From assembly GCF_000298195.1 (NCBI RefSeq), contig NZ_BAHC01000115.1, positions 31,493-95,492 on the forward strand: 64,000 bases of DNA, given 5' to 3'. Origin of the DNA: Gordonia rhizosphera NBRC 16068. Its GTDB lineage: Bacteria; Actinomycetota; Actinomycetes; Mycobacteriales; Mycobacteriaceae. The notes below the pieces were generated by a model that did no database searches, was not told the DNA's origin, and was given only the letters and a program-made list of their open reading frames with translations. The position numbers and the translations under genes are program-made. Positions within the stretch are counted from its first letter, which is position 1. Every line of letters begins with the position of its first letter. This document shows positions 56,701-64,000 of this stretch, in pieces.

Positions 56701-57238
56701 ACGCGACTCCGCATGGTTGCGTGCATTCGTCGAGGCCGAGCAGGTGGTCCAGGGACTTCCAGCGCGGCGACCGGTCCGGCCTCGTGTGGAATACGCCACG
56801 CGGACATTTCCGACGATCGGTGTTCCCGCGATCGTGGCGCAGATGGAGGCGGGGATAGCGGTTCGCCTGATGCTCGCGCAGGCCGATGCCGAAGAGGATG
56901 CGAGTGCCGCCGCAGACCGCGACATCGCCTGTCGTTGGGCCCAGGAGTGGGTCGATCAGCTGGCGGATACCGGACGTGAGCGTTCGAAATTGCGTGCCGA
57001 GCGGCTGCTCACCGCATGCCTGGCGGCGGCCGGCCGGACCGATGAGGCCAGGCGCCACGCCGCGGACCTGGTCGTGCGGTGTGCGGAGGTGGGGATGATC
57101 CGCTACCCGATGGACGGGGGAGAACGCGTCCTTCGGGTACTTGCCGACATCCGTTCGGATATTGCCTCCGGACAAGCGGATCCGTCGGTGGAGCGCGTCT
57201 CGGCAGAGCTCCTCGATCGGGTGCTGCCGCCGCGCTAG
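53759..57238 (+). CDS. PknK-like Ser/Thr kinase–STAND ATPase (paralog 2)
   Basis: The 1159-residue protein has the same order as paralog 1. The kinase shows GSGGFG, VAVKVL, HRDVKPGN and DFGIAR, all catalytic residues present. The STAND ATPase shows HAPAGYGKTT and LIVDDWHRV. A TPR-rich C-terminal half follows, with no DNA-binding domain. Between kinase and ATPase a duplicated DRRRLGSTDRRQRSS linker is seen, shared only with paralog 3. Two blocks are almost identical in DNA to paralog 3, while the ATPase core and C-terminal repeats are diverged. Confidence 0.88.
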   Translation: MAEYDPLTTRRDVVPDIAGDLVAAGFSDPLLIGSGGFGAVYRCTQHELDRTVAVKVLTDHLDEENLQRFVREQRAMGRLSGHPNIVNIHEVGATPGGFPYIVMQYHPHDSLDARIRKHGPLAWPDVLRLGIKVAGALETAHRSGTLHRDVKPGNILLTDYGEPQLTDFGIARISGGFETSADMVTGSPAFTAPELLTGSAPTVASDVYGLGATLFCALTGHAAFERRSGEQVVAHFLRVAAEPVPDLRAVGLPDALSEAIEHAMARDPADRPMSAAEYGEELREVQRRLGVAVDEMALPLESSDAPVLGDTDRRRLGSTDRRQRSSITTAPPTASTKFHPPLRPRAQVPRDRLMEILREGGKRRLVLIHAPAGYGKTTVASQWGEELMRDGVIAAWLTVDDDDNDFARFLANLVEAIRRVYPSVVGDLADVIEEHGAKAEHYVLTSLINEIHARHERFTLIVDDWHRVTNAACIGAMDFLLERGCHHLQVVVTSRSRSGLPISRMRVQDELVEIDIAGLCFDAAEAQSFLHDCAGLELRNDEVASLRNSTEGWVAALQLASVSLRGSDKPAELISHISGRHHAIGDFLAENVLSTLEPEMLHFLLTVSVPEKICAGLATALSGEPRGQALLEDIEARDLFLRRVDQDGDWFSFHHLFLEFLRRRLERDEPDSITALHATASKWFTAHGMLAEAVNHAVAAGDTSRAVALVENDGLTLIQDAHMATLLRLVEKLPPASVVSSPRLQLLLVWTNIFLAKIDTAAAALKRASAVLSAMPDTDSSVAALRLEARVAEVCVHVSADCDQRLAELIAESGTSVDTLPPFVVSVAANVATRDATNRFDFDEAHRWQEWAIPYHQQNTGSYAVMYGYAFDGIAYFEQLDLDRAEERFRAALRVSIKTGSATKSQAARMASAVLADILYERGQVDESSRFLEESFKLGAEEGAVEMIKARFVIGARVAVIRGDRGAAATLLDDAADIADRRDSAWLRAFVEAEQVVQGLPARRPVRPRVEYATRTFPTIGVPAIVAQMEAGIAVRLMLAQADAEEDASAAADRDIACRWAQEWVDQLADTGRERSKLRAERLLTACLAAAGRTDEARRHAADLVVRCAEVGMIRYPMDGGERVLRVLADIRSDIASGQADPSVERVSAELLDRVLPPR
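54058..54837 (+). repeat. Near-identical DNA block A (copy in paralog 2)
   Basis: This block matches 57586-58365 with about a dozen mismatches over about 780 bp by eye, at constant offset (3528) and without gaps. It covers the kinase C-lobe and linker. The sequence on both sides is clearly diverged at silent sites. Confidence 0.85.
55396..55872 (+). repeat. Near-identical DNA block B (copy in paralog 2)
   Basis: This block matches 58924-59400 at the same offset with scattered mismatches (roughly 96% by eye). It encodes the end of the ATPase/helical region from the LRNSTEGWVAALQLASVSL segment to the AVAAGDTSR segment. Confidence 0.8.
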
Positions 57239-57286
57239 GCTGGATAGGCACCGACGAAGGCGTTGAGTGTGATCGAGGGCAGCGTT
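57236..57286 (+). promoter_or_regulatory. Conserved promoter/leader of PknK-like gene 3, overlapping the stop of gene 2
   Basis: TAGGCT (57236-57241) contains the TAG stop of paralog 2 and lies 46 nt before the paralog 3 ATG. It is followed by GTGTGATCGAGGGCAGC. Confidence 0.45.
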
Positions 57287-60200
57287 ATGGCCGAGTACGA
57301 TCCGCAGATGACCCGGCGCGATGTCGTACCCGACGTCGCCGGAGATCTCGTGGATGCCGGCTTCGCCGATCCGGTGCCGATCGGGCACGGTGGATTCGGT
57401 GCCGTTTATCGCTGTACACAGCCGGACTTGGATCGCACGGTGGCGGTGAAGGTGCTCACCGACCACCTCGACGAGGAGAATCTCGAGCGGTTCGTGCGCG
57501 AGCAACGTGCGATGGGGCGGCTGTCGGGGCATCCGAACATCGTCAACCTCTTCGAGGTGGGCAGTACTCCGGGCGGGTTCCCGTTCATCGTCATGCAGTA
57601 TCACCCGCATGACTCGCTCGACGCGCGGATTCGCAAGCATGGACCGCTCGCCTGGCCGGACGTGCTGCGGCTGGGGATCAAGGTCGCCGGCGCGCTGGAG
57701 ACCGCGCACCGGTCCGGCACTCTGCACCGTGACGTCAAGCCGGGAAACATCCTGCTCACCGACTACGGCGAGCCGCAGCTGACCGATTTCGGTATCGCCC
57801 GGATCTCGGGTGGTTTCGAGACGTCGGCGGATATGGTCACCGGTTCGCCGGCGTTCACCGCTCCCGAGTTGCTGACGGGGTCGGCGCCGACGGTGGTTTC
57901 TGACGTCTATGGTTTGGGTGCGACGCTGTTCTGCGCGCTGACCGGGCATGCCGCCTTCGAGCGGCGCAGCGGCGAACAGGTCGTGGCGCACTTCCTGCGG
58001 GTTGCCGCCGAACCGGTTCCCGACCTGCGGGCGGTGGGGCTGCCCGACGCGTTGTCGGAGGCGATCGAACATGCGATGGCGCGCGACCCCGCCGATCGGC
58101 CCATGTCAGCTGCAGAGTATGGCGAGGAGTTGCGTGAGGTTCAGCGCCGGTTGGGTGTGGCGGTCGACGAGATGGCGCTGCCGCTCGAGAGCTCGGACGC
58201 CCCGGTCCTGGGTGACACCGACCGCCGGCGCCTCGGCAGCACCGACCGCCGGCAGCGGTCATCGTTCAACACCGCGCCGCCGACGGCGTCGACCAAGTTC
58301 CATCCGCCGCTGCGTCCCCGCGCGCAGGTTCCCCGACCCCGCTTGATGGAGATTCTCCGGGAGGGTGGGAAACGCCGACTCATCCTGATCCACGCGCCCG
58401 CCGGCTACGGCAAAACGACGGTGGCCGCCCAGTGGGGCGAGGAACTCATGCGCAACGGTGTCATCGTGGCGTGGCTGGCGGTCGACGACGACGACAACGA
58501 CCTCGCGCGATTCCTCGCCAACCTGGTCGAGGCGATCCGACGGGCCTATCCGGGCGTGGTCGGCGACCTGGCCGAGGTCGTCGAAGAGCATGGCGCCAAG
58601 GCCGAGCAGTTCGTCCTGACGTCGTTGATCAACGAGATCCATGCACGCCACGAACGGTTCGCCGTCATTGTCGACGACTGGCACCGCGTCACGAACGCCG
58701 CATCGATCAGGGCGATGGACTTCTTGCTCGAGCGCGGCTGTCATCACCTGCAGGTGATCATCACGAGTCGGTCGCAGTCGGGATTGCCGATCAGCCGGAT
58801 GCGCGTGCAGGACGAACTCGTCGAGATCGACATCGCCGGACTGTGTTTCGATGCCGCCGAGGCGCGCTCGTTCCTGCACGACTGCGCGGGCCTCGACCTG
58901 CGCAAAGATGAGGTGGCCGATCTGCGCAACTCGACGGAGGGCTGGGTGGCGGCACTGCAATTGGCGTCGGTGTCCCTACGTGGCTCGGATACGCCTGCGG
59001 AGTTGATCAGTCACATCTCCGGCCGTCACCATGCGATCGGCGATTTCCTGGCCGAGAACGTGCTGTCGACTCTCGAACCCGAGATGCTGCACTTTCTGCT
59101 CACCGTGTCGGTGCCCGAGCGGATCTGTGCGGGCCTGGCGACCGCATTGAGCGGCGAACCCCGCGGTCAGGCCCTGCTCGAGGACATCGAGGCGCGAGAT
59201 CTGTTCCTCCGCAGGGTGGATCAGGACGGCGACTGGTTCAGTTTCCATCATCTCTTCCTCGAGTTCCTGCGCCGCCGGCTGGAGCGAGATCAACCCGATT
59301 CGATCACCGCGCTCCACGCCACGGCGTCGGAGTGGTTCACCGCGCACGGCATGCTGGCCGAGGCCGTCAACCACGCGGTGGCCGCCGGCGACACGAGTCG
59401 TGCTGTGGATCTGGTCGAAAGGGACGGGCAAAAGCTCATCGAGCATGCACACGTGTCCACGCTGCTCTGTCTGGTCAACAAGTTGCCTCCGGTCTCCGTG
59501 GTCTCCAGTGTGCGGCTGCAGTTGCTACTCGCGTGGGCGAATATCCTTCTGCACCGGATCGAGACGGCGGAAGCGGCCGTCAAGCGAGCGTCGGCGGTAT
59601 TGGCGGAGGTGCCGGAAACCGACACCTCGGTGGAGGCGCTCCGGCTGGAGGCAGAGGTGGCCGAGGCGAGTATCCGGGCGACCTCTGATCGGCACGAGCG
59701 ACTCCACGAGCTCATCGCGGCCACGGCTGCGCGTCCGGAGGGGTTGCCGCCCTTCGTGGCCTCGGTCGCGGCGAACATCGCGACGATCGATGCGACGTTC
59801 CACTTCGACTTCGACGAGGCCCACCGCTGGCAGGATTGGGCGGCTCCGTACCACCAGCAGAACACCGGGCCCTTTGCGGTCATGTATGGCAGCGCGCTCG
59901 ACGGCATCGCCTACTTCGAGCAACTTGACCTCGATCGCGCCGAGGAGTGCTTCCGCAACGCCCTGCGGGTGTCGGTCGTCGCAGGAGCGGCCACCAAGTC
60001 GCAGGGCGCCCGCCTGGCGTGCGCGGTCTTGGCGGATGTCTTGTACGAACGGGGTCGCATCGACGAATCGAGCCGGCTGCTCGACGAGAGTTACCAAATC
60101 GGTGCGACCGAAGGTGTCATCGACATGATCAAGGTGCGTTTCATCATCGGCGCACGTCTTGCGTTGATACGCGGCGATCGTGAGGCTGCCGTCGACCTTC

Positions 60201-60775
60201 TCGATGAGGCGATCGATATCGCCGACCGACTCGACTCGCCGCGGCTGCGTGCCTTCGTCGAGGCGGAGTACTCGGTCCAGGCGCTACCGCCCAAGCGCCC
60301 ACTCCGGCCCCGGTTGGATTTCGCCACTCGACCGCATCCGACCATCGGCGTTGCAGCGATCGTGGCGCAACTCGATTCCGGGATTGCGATTCGACAGCTG
60401 ATCGAGAACGCAGACGCCGCCGACGGTGACGACGCCTCGGCGCAGCGCGATATGGCCTGCAAATGGGCGCAGGAATGGGTTGATCAGCTGGCCGGTACCG
60501 GCCGGGAACGGGCGAAGCTGCGCGCCGAGCGACTTCTGGCGGCTTGCTTGTCGGCCGCCGGCCGGACCGAGGAAGCCAGGCGGCACGCGGCACACATGCT
60601 CGTGCGGTGCGAGGAGGTGGGGATGGTCCGCTATCCGCTCGACGGCGGGCCTCGGTTCCGGCGTCTCGTCGAAGAGATTCGGGCGGATCTGCTGGATGGC
60701 CGGTGGGATGACAGTGTGCCCACACCATCGATCGGGTTCTTGGACGAGGTCTTCGCCAGCGAGGTCGACGCCTGA
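57287..60775 (+). CDS. PknK-like Ser/Thr kinase–STAND ATPase (paralog 3)
   Basis: The 1162-residue protein shows the kinase motifs GHGGFG, VAVKVL, HRDVKPGN and DFGIAR, the Walker A HAPAGYGKTT and the Walker B VIVDDWHRV, then TPR-type repeats. I chose the ATG at 57287 because MAEYDP aligns with the starts of paralogs 1 and 2. An in-frame GTG at 57263 would add eight residues but lies inside the conserved leader. It is 48 nt downstream of paralog 2 and may be partly co-transcribed with it. Target and signal are unknown. Confidence 0.88.
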   Translation: MAEYDPQMTRRDVVPDVAGDLVDAGFADPVPIGHGGFGAVYRCTQPDLDRTVAVKVLTDHLDEENLERFVREQRAMGRLSGHPNIVNLFEVGSTPGGFPFIVMQYHPHDSLDARIRKHGPLAWPDVLRLGIKVAGALETAHRSGTLHRDVKPGNILLTDYGEPQLTDFGIARISGGFETSADMVTGSPAFTAPELLTGSAPTVVSDVYGLGATLFCALTGHAAFERRSGEQVVAHFLRVAAEPVPDLRAVGLPDALSEAIEHAMARDPADRPMSAAEYGEELREVQRRLGVAVDEMALPLESSDAPVLGDTDRRRLGSTDRRQRSSFNTAPPTASTKFHPPLRPRAQVPRPRLMEILREGGKRRLILIHAPAGYGKTTVAAQWGEELMRNGVIVAWLAVDDDDNDLARFLANLVEAIRRAYPGVVGDLAEVVEEHGAKAEQFVLTSLINEIHARHERFAVIVDDWHRVTNAASIRAMDFLLERGCHHLQVIITSRSQSGLPISRMRVQDELVEIDIAGLCFDAAEARSFLHDCAGLDLRKDEVADLRNSTEGWVAALQLASVSLRGSDTPAELISHISGRHHAIGDFLAENVLSTLEPEMLHFLLTVSVPERICAGLATALSGEPRGQALLEDIEARDLFLRRVDQDGDWFSFHHLFLEFLRRRLERDQPDSITALHATASEWFTAHGMLAEAVNHAVAAGDTSRAVDLVERDGQKLIEHAHVSTLLCLVNKLPPVSVVSSVRLQLLLAWANILLHRIETAEAAVKRASAVLAEVPETDTSVEALRLEAEVAEASIRATSDRHERLHELIAATAARPEGLPPFVASVAANIATIDATFHFDFDEAHRWQDWAAPYHQQNTGPFAVMYGSALDGIAYFEQLDLDRAEECFRNALRVSVVAGAATKSQGARLACAVLADVLYERGRIDESSRLLDESYQIGATEGVIDMIKVRFIIGARLALIRGDREAAVDLLDEAIDIADRLDSPRLRAFVEAEYSVQALPPKRPLRPRLDFATRPHPTIGVAAIVAQLDSGIAIRQLIENADAADGDDASAQRDMACKWAQEWVDQLAGTGRERAKLRAERLLAACLSAAGRTEEARRHAAHMLVRCEEVGMVRYPLDGGPRFRRLVEEIRADLLDGRWDDSVPTPSIGFLDEVFASEVDA
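57586..58365 (+). repeat. Near-identical DNA block A (copy in paralog 3)
   Basis: This is the counterpart of 54058-54837. The few differences include GCT/GTT (Ala/Val) near 57897 and ATCACC/TTCAAC near 58264. Confidence 0.85.
58924..59400 (+). repeat. Near-identical DNA block B (copy in paralog 3)
   Basis: This is the counterpart of 55396-55872. Confidence 0.8.
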
Positions 60776-60788
60776 GTAGCGGCGTGGT

Positions 60789-61949
60789 CTACGCGCGGGT
60801 CAACGTCAGGATGCTGATCTCCGGCGCTGCGCCGACGCGTACCGGCGGTCCCCACTCGCCCGCGCCGCGGGTCGTGTAGATCGTGGTGTTCTCGACCCGG
60901 TCGAGCCCCTGCAGCGTCGGCTGTTGCAGTGTCACGAGATAGCGGACCGGCCACATCTGGCCCCCGTGGGTGTGTCCGGACAACTGCAGGTCGACACCAG
61001 CATCGGACGCGTCGAACGCCTGCAACGGCTCATGGGCGAGCGGCAGCACGAAACGACTCGGATCGCGACCCGCCAGTGCCGCATCGAGATCTGGTTCGTA
61101 CGGCTCGGGTGCCGTCGCGTCGTGGATGCCGGCGAGGTCTACGGTGGCCCCGTCCCGTGTGAGTTCCACCCGTTCATTCCGTAACGACTTGACGCCCAAG
61201 CGGTCCCACACGTCGAGCCATTTGCCGCCGTCGTCGGCATAGAACTCGTGGTTGCCGCTGACGCCGAACACCCCCAGCGGTGCCGAGAGGTCGGCGAGGG
61301 GAGCGAGGTCGTCGGCCACGTGTGCGACCGTGCCGTCGATCGAGTCGCCGGCGACCACGATGAGGTCGGGCTTCTGCTCGTTGACCTTGTCGACCACGCC
61401 CTGGACGAATTCACGTCCCCGGGAGGGCCCGACATGGAGGTCGGAGATCAGGGCGACCCGCGTGCCGTCGAACTGCTGGGGCAGGCGTGCCATTGGGATC
61501 TCGGTCTGGGTGACTCGCGGTCGGGCCGCCTCGGCCACGCCATAGCCGACAGTCGCGACTGCGGTCACCACAACGATCGCCGAGCCGATTCGAACCACCC
61601 GGAGGCGGACCGCGTCAGACGCCGCACGCCGGTCTTCGCCACGGATTTGGCCGACCGTGCGCAATACCAATGACACCAGACCGACGACGACGAGCCCGAG
61701 AGCAAGGTAGAAAACGACGCCGAGCCACACCCACCCGGCGAAGGCGGGCGCACGTGCCCAGGCAGGATCGAGCAGAATGCCGCTGCCGGCGCCGATGACC
61801 GCGAGGGCACAGAGGATCACCAGCGCGACGTCAGCGACGGTCGACCAGGGACGCGGCATTCGTGTGGCGCGGACCAACCGGCGGTGCAACCAGAACGTGA
61901 TGAGGGCGAGCACCACCACCACCACGAAGATCACCATCAACGTTCTCAC
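60789..61949 (-). CDS. Membrane-anchored metallophosphoesterase
   Basis: The 386-residue protein has four N-terminal transmembrane helices (first IFVVVVVLALITFWL) and a calcineurin-like domain from about residue 160. The domain carries LISDLHVGP, VVAGDSID, GVSGNHEFY and LSGHTHGGQ, the five metal-ligand motifs. It likely hydrolyses a phosphodiester at the membrane face. GTG at 61949 overlaps the LtrA stop, so the two form one operon. Confidence 0.9.
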   Translation of the reverse strand: MRTLMVIFVVVVVLALITFWLHRRLVRATRMPRPWSTVADVALVILCALAVIGAGSGILLDPAWARAPAFAGWVWLGVVFYLALGLVVVGLVSLVLRTVGQIRGEDRRAASDAVRLRVVRIGSAIVVVTAVATVGYGVAEAARPRVTQTEIPMARLPQQFDGTRVALISDLHVGPSRGREFVQGVVDKVNEQKPDLIVVAGDSIDGTVAHVADDLAPLADLSAPLGVFGVSGNHEFYADDGGKWLDVWDRLGVKSLRNERVELTRDGATVDLAGIHDATAPEPYEPDLDAALAGRDPSRFVLPLAHEPLQAFDASDAGVDLQLSGHTHGGQMWPVRYLVTLQQPTLQGLDRVENTTIYTTRGAGEWGPPVRVGAAPEISILTLTRA

Positions 61950-63247
61950 CCGTCATCGGAGGCGTCGAGTGCGGTGTCGAGTTGCCGGGCGAGCGAACGC
62001 CATTCGCCGAGTTCGTAGGAGACGATGATCGATACCGGTGAGGCGAGCACCACCAGAAGGCAGGCCCACAGCGGCCAACCCACCTCGGCGAGGATCGGAG
62101 CGACCACGGGGGCACCGAACGCGACCGCGTGCGCGGGATTGCGGGACGCGCTGCCGACCAGCCAGGTGTGGATTGCCCACACGCCGGCCATGAAGATCAG
62201 CACTGGGATGCTGATCGACAGGATCGCGGTCAGCGTGCTCAGGTGATAGTGCTCGTCGAAGACATATCCGATGACGTGCAGGCCCGCACCGACCGCGGCG
62301 ATCGCCGCGAACAGGACGATGTGACCGTATGCCCACGGGATCACCTTGCCACGGTTCACGGCCAGCACCGGCCCGGAGGGCAGGAGGAAGTAGATCCACC
62401 ACAGTGCGAACGAGGTGAGGATGCCGGCACCGATCACGACGATGGAGTCGATGGCCCAGCCGCGCTGCTCGGCGATGACGTCTGCGGCGGCGAGGGTGCC
62501 GGTCACGGTCTCGCCGATCGAGATGATGGCCATCAGCCCGTATCGTTCGGCGATGTGGTGGGGGTGCCAGGGGGTGCCTCCGGCTCCGCGGCGAGCTCCG
62601 ACACCTTCGGCCGTCACGGGCCCGGCGAGATCGATCACCCAGAAGATGACGATGAACACAAGCGCGGCCCGCAGCGACAGCGGCAGCAGAATGAATGCGA
62701 CCCAGCCGCATTGGGCGATGGCGACGGTGATCGCATTGGCCAGCGCAAGGACCCGGTGGTCCGGATCATCTGCGGCGACCCGCAACCATTGCCCGACCAC
62801 CGCGATCCGCATGACGACGTAACCGGCGACCATGACGCCGCCGGTGAATTGTTCGCCCTCTTCGATCGAGGCGAACATGTCCGGTATCCCGATGGCGAGG
62901 ATGATCACGCCCGCCATCTGGACGAGCGTCAGGACGCGAAACAGCCAGTCGTCGTTGTCGAACGCGGAAGCGAACCAGGTGTAGCTGGTCCACGCCCAGA
63001 GGATGGCGAGCATGGCGATCGCGAATGCCGTTGTCGCCGAGCCGGTGTGGTCATCGGCGATCCCGTGTGCGAGTTGTGAACCGGCGACCGCGAACGCCAA
63101 GACGAAGGTAAGGTCGAAGAAGAGTTCGAGAACACTTGCGCCGCGATGACGTTCATCGATGTCCCGGCCGGTCATCCGGCGCAACCCGTGCCGGTAGTAC
63201 TGTAGGCCGGGCGTCATCATCGAAGGCGGGCTTTCGCTGGACTCCAT
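61946..63247 (-). CDS. Low temperature requirement protein A (LtrA) family membrane protein
   Basis: The 433-residue protein of about ten or more helices has the family opening ERHRGASVLELFFDLTFVLA and the later ERYGLMAIISIGETV. The function is not settled; LtrA is named from Listeria growth in the cold. It is the first gene of the pair with the metallophosphoesterase. Confidence 0.9.
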   Translation of the reverse strand: MESSESPPSMMTPGLQYYRHGLRRMTGRDIDERHRGASVLELFFDLTFVLAFAVAGSQLAHGIADDHTGSATTAFAIAMLAILWAWTSYTWFASAFDNDDWLFRVLTLVQMAGVIILAIGIPDMFASIEEGEQFTGGVMVAGYVVMRIAVVGQWLRVAADDPDHRVLALANAITVAIAQCGWVAFILLPLSLRAALVFIVIFWVIDLAGPVTAEGVGARRGAGGTPWHPHHIAERYGLMAIISIGETVTGTLAAADVIAEQRGWAIDSIVVIGAGILTSFALWWIYFLLPSGPVLAVNRGKVIPWAYGHIVLFAAIAAVGAGLHVIGYVFDEHYHLSTLTAILSISIPVLIFMAGVWAIHTWLVGSASRNPAHAVAFGAPVVAPILAEVGWPLWACLLVVLASPVSIIVSYELGEWRSLARQLDTALDASDDG

Positions 63248-63270
63248 GAGCTCAGATTCTCCCGAATCCC

Positions 63271-64000
63271 CTACGGGGTGTCAGCTTTTTGGTCGGCGGG
63301 TCGCCGCTGATCGGTTTCCGACCCGATGTGCCGGTTCTGCTCGGTCACGATCAGGCTCGACAGCAGTTGGAGTGATTGCTCCGACGTCGATCCGGGCTCG
63401 GCGGTGTAGCCGATCATGGCGAGCCCGGCCGCGCTGGTGAGGTCGAGTACCTCGAACCGAAGCGTCAGCTCGCCGACGTCGGGGTGGATGAATCGCTTGA
63501 CACCGCGGCGGTGTGCTTTGACCTGCTGTGCCGCCCATCGAACCCGGAACTCGTCGCTTCTGGTGGCCAGTTCGCCGATCAGACCGGTCACCGCCGTCGA
63601 GTCCGGTGATCGCGCGGCCTCGACACGCAGCAATGCGACCGCGTCGTCGGCCGATCGTCGCCAGTCGGGGAAGACCTCGTCCGCTCGTGGGTCCAGGAAG
63701 GTGAATCGGGCGATGTTGGGTGTCGTCGAACCGGTTCTCGTGTAGAGCGGGCCGTACACGGCGCGACCCAGTGCGTTGGCCCCGATGATGTCGAGGTGAC
63801 CGTTGATGACGATCGCCGGTGCGGTCACCATGGCATCCATCAGCGCCTGAACACCCGCGGGCATCATGCGCCCGCTCCGGGGCCGAGATCGACGCGGACT
63901 CCGCTTCGTGGTCGCTGCCCGAACCAGATCGAAGAGGTGCGCTGTCTCTTCGTCGTTGAGCCGAAGCGTCGAGACGATCGCACCGAGCACCTCGTCGGAG
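63271..64000 (-). CDS. XRE/MmyB-type transcriptional regulator, 5' end outside window
   Basis: The frame is open to the window edge (it continues upstream of 63990 as SDEVLGAIVSTLRLNDEE), so the N-terminal helix-turn-helix is missing here. The visible part has the MmyB-like ligand domain: ALMDAMVTAPAIVINGHLDI, GRAVYGPLY, NIARFTFLDPRADEVFPDW and the C-terminal GELTLRFEVLDL and YTAEPGS segments. Such regulators bind fatty acids or act as redox-linked repressors of neighbouring dehydrogenases. It is upstream of ltrA on the same strand. Confidence 0.82.
   Translation of the reverse strand, partial: SDEVLGAIVSTLRLNDEETAHLFDLVRAATTKRSPRRSRPRSGRMMPAGVQALMDAMVTAPAIVINGHLDIIGANALGRAVYGPLYTRTGSTTPNIARFTFLDPRADEVFPDWRRSADDAVALLRVEAARSPDSTAVTGLIGELATRSDEFRVRWAAQQVKAHRRGVKRFIHPDVGELTLRFEVLDLTSAAGLAMIGYTAEPGSTSEQSLQLLSSLIVTEQNRHIGSETDQRRPADQKADTP

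Noticed and set aside
46023..60775. LuxR-type DNA-binding domain at the C-termini of the PknK-like proteins
   Set aside because: I looked for a LuxR helix-turn-helix in the last about 100 residues of each. All three end in helical repeats and a short tail without such a motif.

Overview
The window is 64 kb of high-GC DNA. It is densely coded, mostly in operons joined by ATGA or GTGA stop/start overlaps. It has an F420-type deazaflavin reductase, a DUF222/13E12 HNH gene, PknK-type kinases, a GcoA-type P450, a class III-like PHA synthase and a GerW-like protein. Together these point to a mycolic-acid actinobacterium of the Gordonia/Rhodococcus type (inference; no rRNA or other taxonomic marker is present). 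I saw no tRNA, rRNA or CRISPR array.

Layout. 0-3.7 kb: the end of a Kef-type antiporter, a flavodoxin, an F420-dependent reductase and a TDT-family exporter. 3.8-15.6 kb: a bidirectional catabolic cluster. One arm is hyuA-hyuB-aryl-AMP ligase-FAD monooxygenase-TetR on the minus strand. The other is maleate isomerase-VOC enzyme-81-aa unknown-alpha/beta hydrolase on the plus strand. Mirrored divergent promoters lie between the arms, with three copies of one operator-like sequence. 15.6-16.4 kb: a gerW-like gene between inverted arrays of a 21-bp repeat. 16.4-26 kb: a complete meta-cleavage route in two halves separated by an HNH endonuclease gene. 26-34 kb: two IclR regulators, a two-component phenol hydroxylase and its AraC regulator, then an EthD-like protein, a GcoAB-like O-demethylase and a second AraC regulator. 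34.8-45.8 kb: mixed genes (Cys-rich protein, TetR, acyl-CoA ligase, hydrolases, PHA synthase pair, MsrBA, lipase, HpnE-like amine oxidase, old yellow enzyme). 46-60.8 kb: three giant PknK-like kinase/STAND ATPase paralogs; ectD, an MFS pump, a MarR regulator and an SDR lie between the first and second. 60.8-64 kb: metallophosphoesterase, LtrA and a truncated MmyB-type regulator.

How the genes fit together. The HpaB-type oxygenase and its flavin reductase should convert phenols to catechols. The GcoAB-like pair should O-demethylate guaiacol-type methoxyphenols to the same catechols. The extradiol dioxygenase cleaves the ring. The aldehyde dehydrogenase, tautomerase, 4-oxalocrotonate decarboxylase, 2-oxopentenoate hydratase, aldolase and acylating acetaldehyde dehydrogenase then complete the path to pyruvate and acetyl-CoA. 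This resembles described Rhodococcus alkylphenol/alkylguaiacol catabolism.

The 3.8-15.6 kb cluster does not match any pathway I know. It combines an acetone/acetophenone-carboxylase-like HyuAB (HyuB carries a fused zinc-ribbon), an aryl-acid activating enzyme, a salicylyl-CoA-hydroxylase-like monooxygenase and a true-looking maleate isomerase (both catalytic cysteines, 118 residues apart). It is my best candidate for an undescribed system. The other notable feature is the PknK family, in which copies 2 and 3 share near-identical DNA blocks within diverged genes.
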